From contig CALPRQ020000032.1 of the NCBI GenBank assembly GCA_943326015.2, positions 1-40,720 of the forward strand: a stretch of DNA of 40,720 nucleotides, in the 5' to 3' direction. The notes beneath the pieces are model-generated. The model saw nothing but the letters and a program-made list of their open reading frames with translations, was not told the DNA's origin and did not search any database. This stretch comes from Chitinophaga pinensis (GTDB taxonomy: Bacteria > Pseudomonadota > Gammaproteobacteria > Burkholderiales > Burkholderiaceae_C). The translations under genes and the position numbers were made by a program. Positions within the stretch are counted from its first letter, which is position 1. Every line of letters starts with the position of its first letter. Positions 38,387 to 40,720 of the stretch are shown piece by piece.

Positions 38387-40720
38387 ATGACACCTGACGG
38401 CACAGACCAGGATTCGCGATCATCCGGATCGTCGGTCTGGAGCCGCTGGGTCTTGCGCTGGCCAGTGGGCTGGGCAAGCGTTGGCGGAAACTGGCGTCAG
38501 TCGCTTCGATTGCGCGTCATGGCGCTGGGTCTGATGCCCTTGCTCGCGGCTTTTCCGGTCGTGATCGCGGTGCTGGCCTTCGCGGGTGGTCATTGGGCCA
38601 ATACCCTGCTCGAATCCAATCTGCGCAGCAATCTGGCTGGCGCCCGCAACTATCTGGACGGGCTCAAGACCCAGAGCAGCAAGCGCATCGAGCAGATGGT
38701 CCGCTCGCACTCGCTGCAGCAGGCGGTCAGGCAGGCGATCATCGATGCGCCCGACACAGTGCTCGACAAGGTGCTGCAAGATGCCGTCGAGGGCAGCGGA
38801 CTCGACTATCTCGTCGTTGTCACCGCTCAGGGTGAGATCGTCGGCAGCAGCACGGGCGCGCAGCCCGGCAGCCATCTGCCCGAGACCTATGTGCTGCGTC
38901 AGGCCCGCATCGGCGTGACGAGCGCCGCCTACGAGCAGTTCACGCCCGCTCAGCTGAGCGTGCTTTCGCCCCGGCTGACCGAGCAGCTCCGGCTGCCGCC
39001 GACCGAGACCGGCAGTCGCCAACTGGTCACGGACAATCAGCATGCGCTGCTCATCAATGCGGCGGCCCATTTCCCGCTCGCGGTCGACATGCCCGATGCG
39101 ATCCTGCTCGGGGGGGTTTTGTTCAACCGCAACCACGCGCTGATCGACCACATGCGCGAGATCATCTACCCGCTCGGCACGCTACCCGATGAGGCCGAGG
39201 GCATGGCCGCGGTCTACCTCGATGGCATCCGGATCGCGGTCAGCTCGCAGCGTCTCGCAGGCCTGCGCCGGGTCGGTCAGCCCGCTCCGCCCGCCGTGAT
39301 CGAGTCCGTGATGGAGCGGGGCCAGCCCTGGCACGGCAAGATCATCGAAGACGGCAGCAGCTATCTCGCGGGCTTTGAAGCGCTGCAGGATGGCGACGGG
39401 CAGCGCGTGGGCATGATCAGCGCGGGTTTTCCGAGCGAACCCTACGAGCGCGTCTGGCGCTGGCTGCTGGGGGCCGTCGCACTGCTGCTGGCGCTGACGA
39501 TGCTGGCGATCTCGGTCCTGTTTCTGCGTTCCGGTCGCATGCTGACCTCGCGGCTCAAGCGCATGGGCGACACGATGCAGGCGGTGCATTCAGGGGATCG
39601 CCTGGCTCGTGTCGATCTATCCGGGCCGATGGACGAGATCACCGAACTCGGCCGCGATTTCAACCAGTTGCTCGACACCATCGTCGCGCAGGATGAGCGC
39701 CAGCGCCAGACCCAGCTCGTGATCGCCAACGAGGCCGCGCGCCGTCGCGCCCTGTTCGAGCACGCGCGCGACGGTGTCATGATCTGCGATGCCGCCGGCC
39801 GCGTGCTCGAATCGAACCCGAGCGCGGCGGCCATGCTCGGCTGGGAGGCCGACGAGCTGGTCGGGCACAGGCTGCATGAATGGGATGCGAGCCACAGCGC
39901 GGCCGAGGTTCAGCACATGCTCGGGCAGGTGGACGATTCAGGCCTGTTCTACATGACTCGGCACCGGCGCCGCGACGGCGGCGTCTACTGGGCCGAGATG
40001 TCGCTGAGCCGCGCCGAATGGGCGGGCCAGACCTTCGTGCTCGCGCTGCAGCGCGATATCTCCGGGCGCAAGGCGGCCGAGGCCGAGGTCGAAAGCCAGC
40101 GCCAGGAGCTCGAACAGCGCAGCACCGAGCTCGCGGCAGCCAACGAAGCCAAGAGCGCCTTCCTGGCGAACATGAGCCACGAGATCCGCACCCCGATGGG
40201 CGCGGTCATCGGCCTGTCCAACCTGCTGCTCGACACCGAGCTCAGCCCCGAGCAGCGCGACTTTCTCGAAAAGATCCACCTGGCGAGCACGTCGCTGCTC
40301 GGCGTGCTCAACGACATCCTTGATCACACCAAGATCGACGCCCGTTCGCTGCGGATCGAATCGATTCCGCTGCGCATCACCGACATCCTGCGCAAGAGCG
40401 AGGCGCTGTTCGCGTTCCAGGCCCAGGAAAAAGGACTCGTGCTGAGCTTCGACTGCGATCCGGCGGTACCGCCGATGCTGCTCGGCGATCCGCTGCGCAT
40501 GCTGCAGGTGGTCAACAACCTGATCGGCAATGCGCTCAAGTTCACCGAGCAGGGCTCGATCCGGGTCCAGGTCGAGTGCCTGGAGCGTGGCGCCGACACC
40601 GTGCGGCTCAAGGTGACGGTGCGCGACACCGGGGTCGGCATCAGGCAGGACGACATCGAGCGCCTGTTCGATGCCTTCCAGCAGGCCGATGCCTCGACCA
40701 CGCGCCAGTACGGTGGCACG
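38387..40720 (+). CDS. Hybrid histidine kinase, paralogue of copy 1 (3'-truncated by window edge)
   Basis: 778 codons are visible, with no stop. Clearly homologous along its length to the kinase at 33140: membrane segment (LMPLLAAFPVVIAVL), periplasmic sensor region with EGSGLDYLVVV and YLDGIRIAVSSQR, second membrane segment (WRWLLGAVALLLALTMLAI), HAMP, PAS (ICDAAGRVLESNPSAA), HisKA with His598 (NMSHEIRTPMG) and the start of HATPase (NLIGNALKFTEQG). REC and Hpt are expected beyond the edge. The ATG at 38387 is 20 bp from the divergent binding-protein start, so their regulatory sequences must overlap the coding ends. The sensor region is less similar between the paralogues than the kinase core by eye. 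Confidence 0.92.
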   Translation, partial: MTPDGTDQDSRSSGSSVWSRWVLRWPVGWASVGGNWRQSLRLRVMALGLMPLLAAFPVVIAVLAFAGGHWANTLLESNLRSNLAGARNYLDGLKTQSSKRIEQMVRSHSLQQAVRQAIIDAPDTVLDKVLQDAVEGSGLDYLVVVTAQGEIVGSSTGAQPGSHLPETYVLRQARIGVTSAAYEQFTPAQLSVLSPRLTEQLRLPPTETGSRQLVTDNQHALLINAAAHFPLAVDMPDAILLGGVLFNRNHALIDHMREIIYPLGTLPDEAEGMAAVYLDGIRIAVSSQRLAGLRRVGQPAPPAVIESVMERGQPWHGKIIEDGSSYLAGFEALQDGDGQRVGMISAGFPSEPYERVWRWLLGAVALLLALTMLAISVLFLRSGRMLTSRLKRMGDTMQAVHSGDRLARVDLSGPMDEITELGRDFNQLLDTIVAQDERQRQTQLVIANEAARRRALFEHARDGVMICDAAGRVLESNPSAAAMLGWEADELVGHRLHEWDASHSAAEVQHMLGQVDDSGLFYMTRHRRRDGGVYWAEMSLSRAEWAGQTFVLALQRDISGRKAAEAEVESQRQELEQRSTELAAANEAKSAFLANMSHEIRTPMGAVIGLSNLLLDTELSPEQRDFLEKIHLASTSLLGVLNDILDHTKIDARSLRIESIPLRITDILRKSEALFAFQAQEKGLVLSFDCDPAVPPMLLGDPLRMLQVVNNLIGNALKFTEQGSIRVQVECLERGADTVRLKVTVRDTGVGIRQDDIERLFDAFQQADASTTRQYGGT

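Overview
The window is about 40.7 kb of high-GC bacterial chromosome. Several gene orders point to a betaproteobacterium of the order Burkholderiales, probably near Leptothrix, Sphaerotilus or Rubrivivax: rplU-rpmA-obg-proB, rppH back to back with proS, hemA-prfA-prmC-grxD, ubiE-Tim44-like-ubiJ-ubiB, and aspS followed by yqjD/E/K-like genes. The taxonomic call is inference from gene order and protein style. I saw no rRNA, tRNA, CRISPR array, prophage or replication origin, and no gene-free stretch exceeds 300 bases.

Layout. 1-1412 is the 3' end of a uvrA-family gene whose linker carries hexamer repeats and two in-frame palindromic elements. 1413-3151 holds a small coiled-coil membrane protein and an MFS transporter. 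3205-7379 (minus strand) is a five-gene minor-pilin operon (pilE, fimT, pilW, pilX, pilV) with its own promoter. 7502-11986 is the rplU-rpmA-obg-proB block, split between obg and proB by a lone tnpB element of IS200/IS605 type. 12017-15148 holds rppH, proS and a lytic transglycosylase. 15149-16159 is a less GC-rich islet with one unrecognised gene. 16160-20272 (minus) is the overlapping hemA-prfA-prmC series followed by grxD-phhB. 20484-25343 holds a giant FAD/Fe-S oxidoreductase, a HIT protein and a DUF971 protein. 25385-28950 is the ubiquinone cluster. 29015-32927 holds fmdB, a DUF502 gene, aspS and three small envelope-stress-type genes.

32921-40720 is a duplicated sensory locus. Each copy has a periplasmic binding lipoprotein (Leu/Ile/Val-binding type, minus strand) about 20 bp from a divergent hybrid histidine kinase with an extracytoplasmic sensor region, PAS, HisKA and HATPase; the complete copy also shows REC and Hpt. 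In the first copy the binding-protein gene has collapsed to a remnant of about 67 codons: signal peptide and N-terminus joined directly to the C-terminus, with the start ATG replaced by ATT. The kinase beside it is intact. The second copy is intact but its kinase runs off the right edge. queC lies between them.

The most unusual signals are: (1) two elements in uvrA with an identical 25-nt loop in opposite orientations, closed by long self-complementary arms that are unrelated between the copies; (2) the duplicated and partly decayed binding-protein/kinase module; (3) a perfect 13-bp hairpin that places the ubiJ start codon in its loop; (4) the tnpB element beside a TTAC tetranucleotide; (5) the orphan gene in the AT-richer islet.
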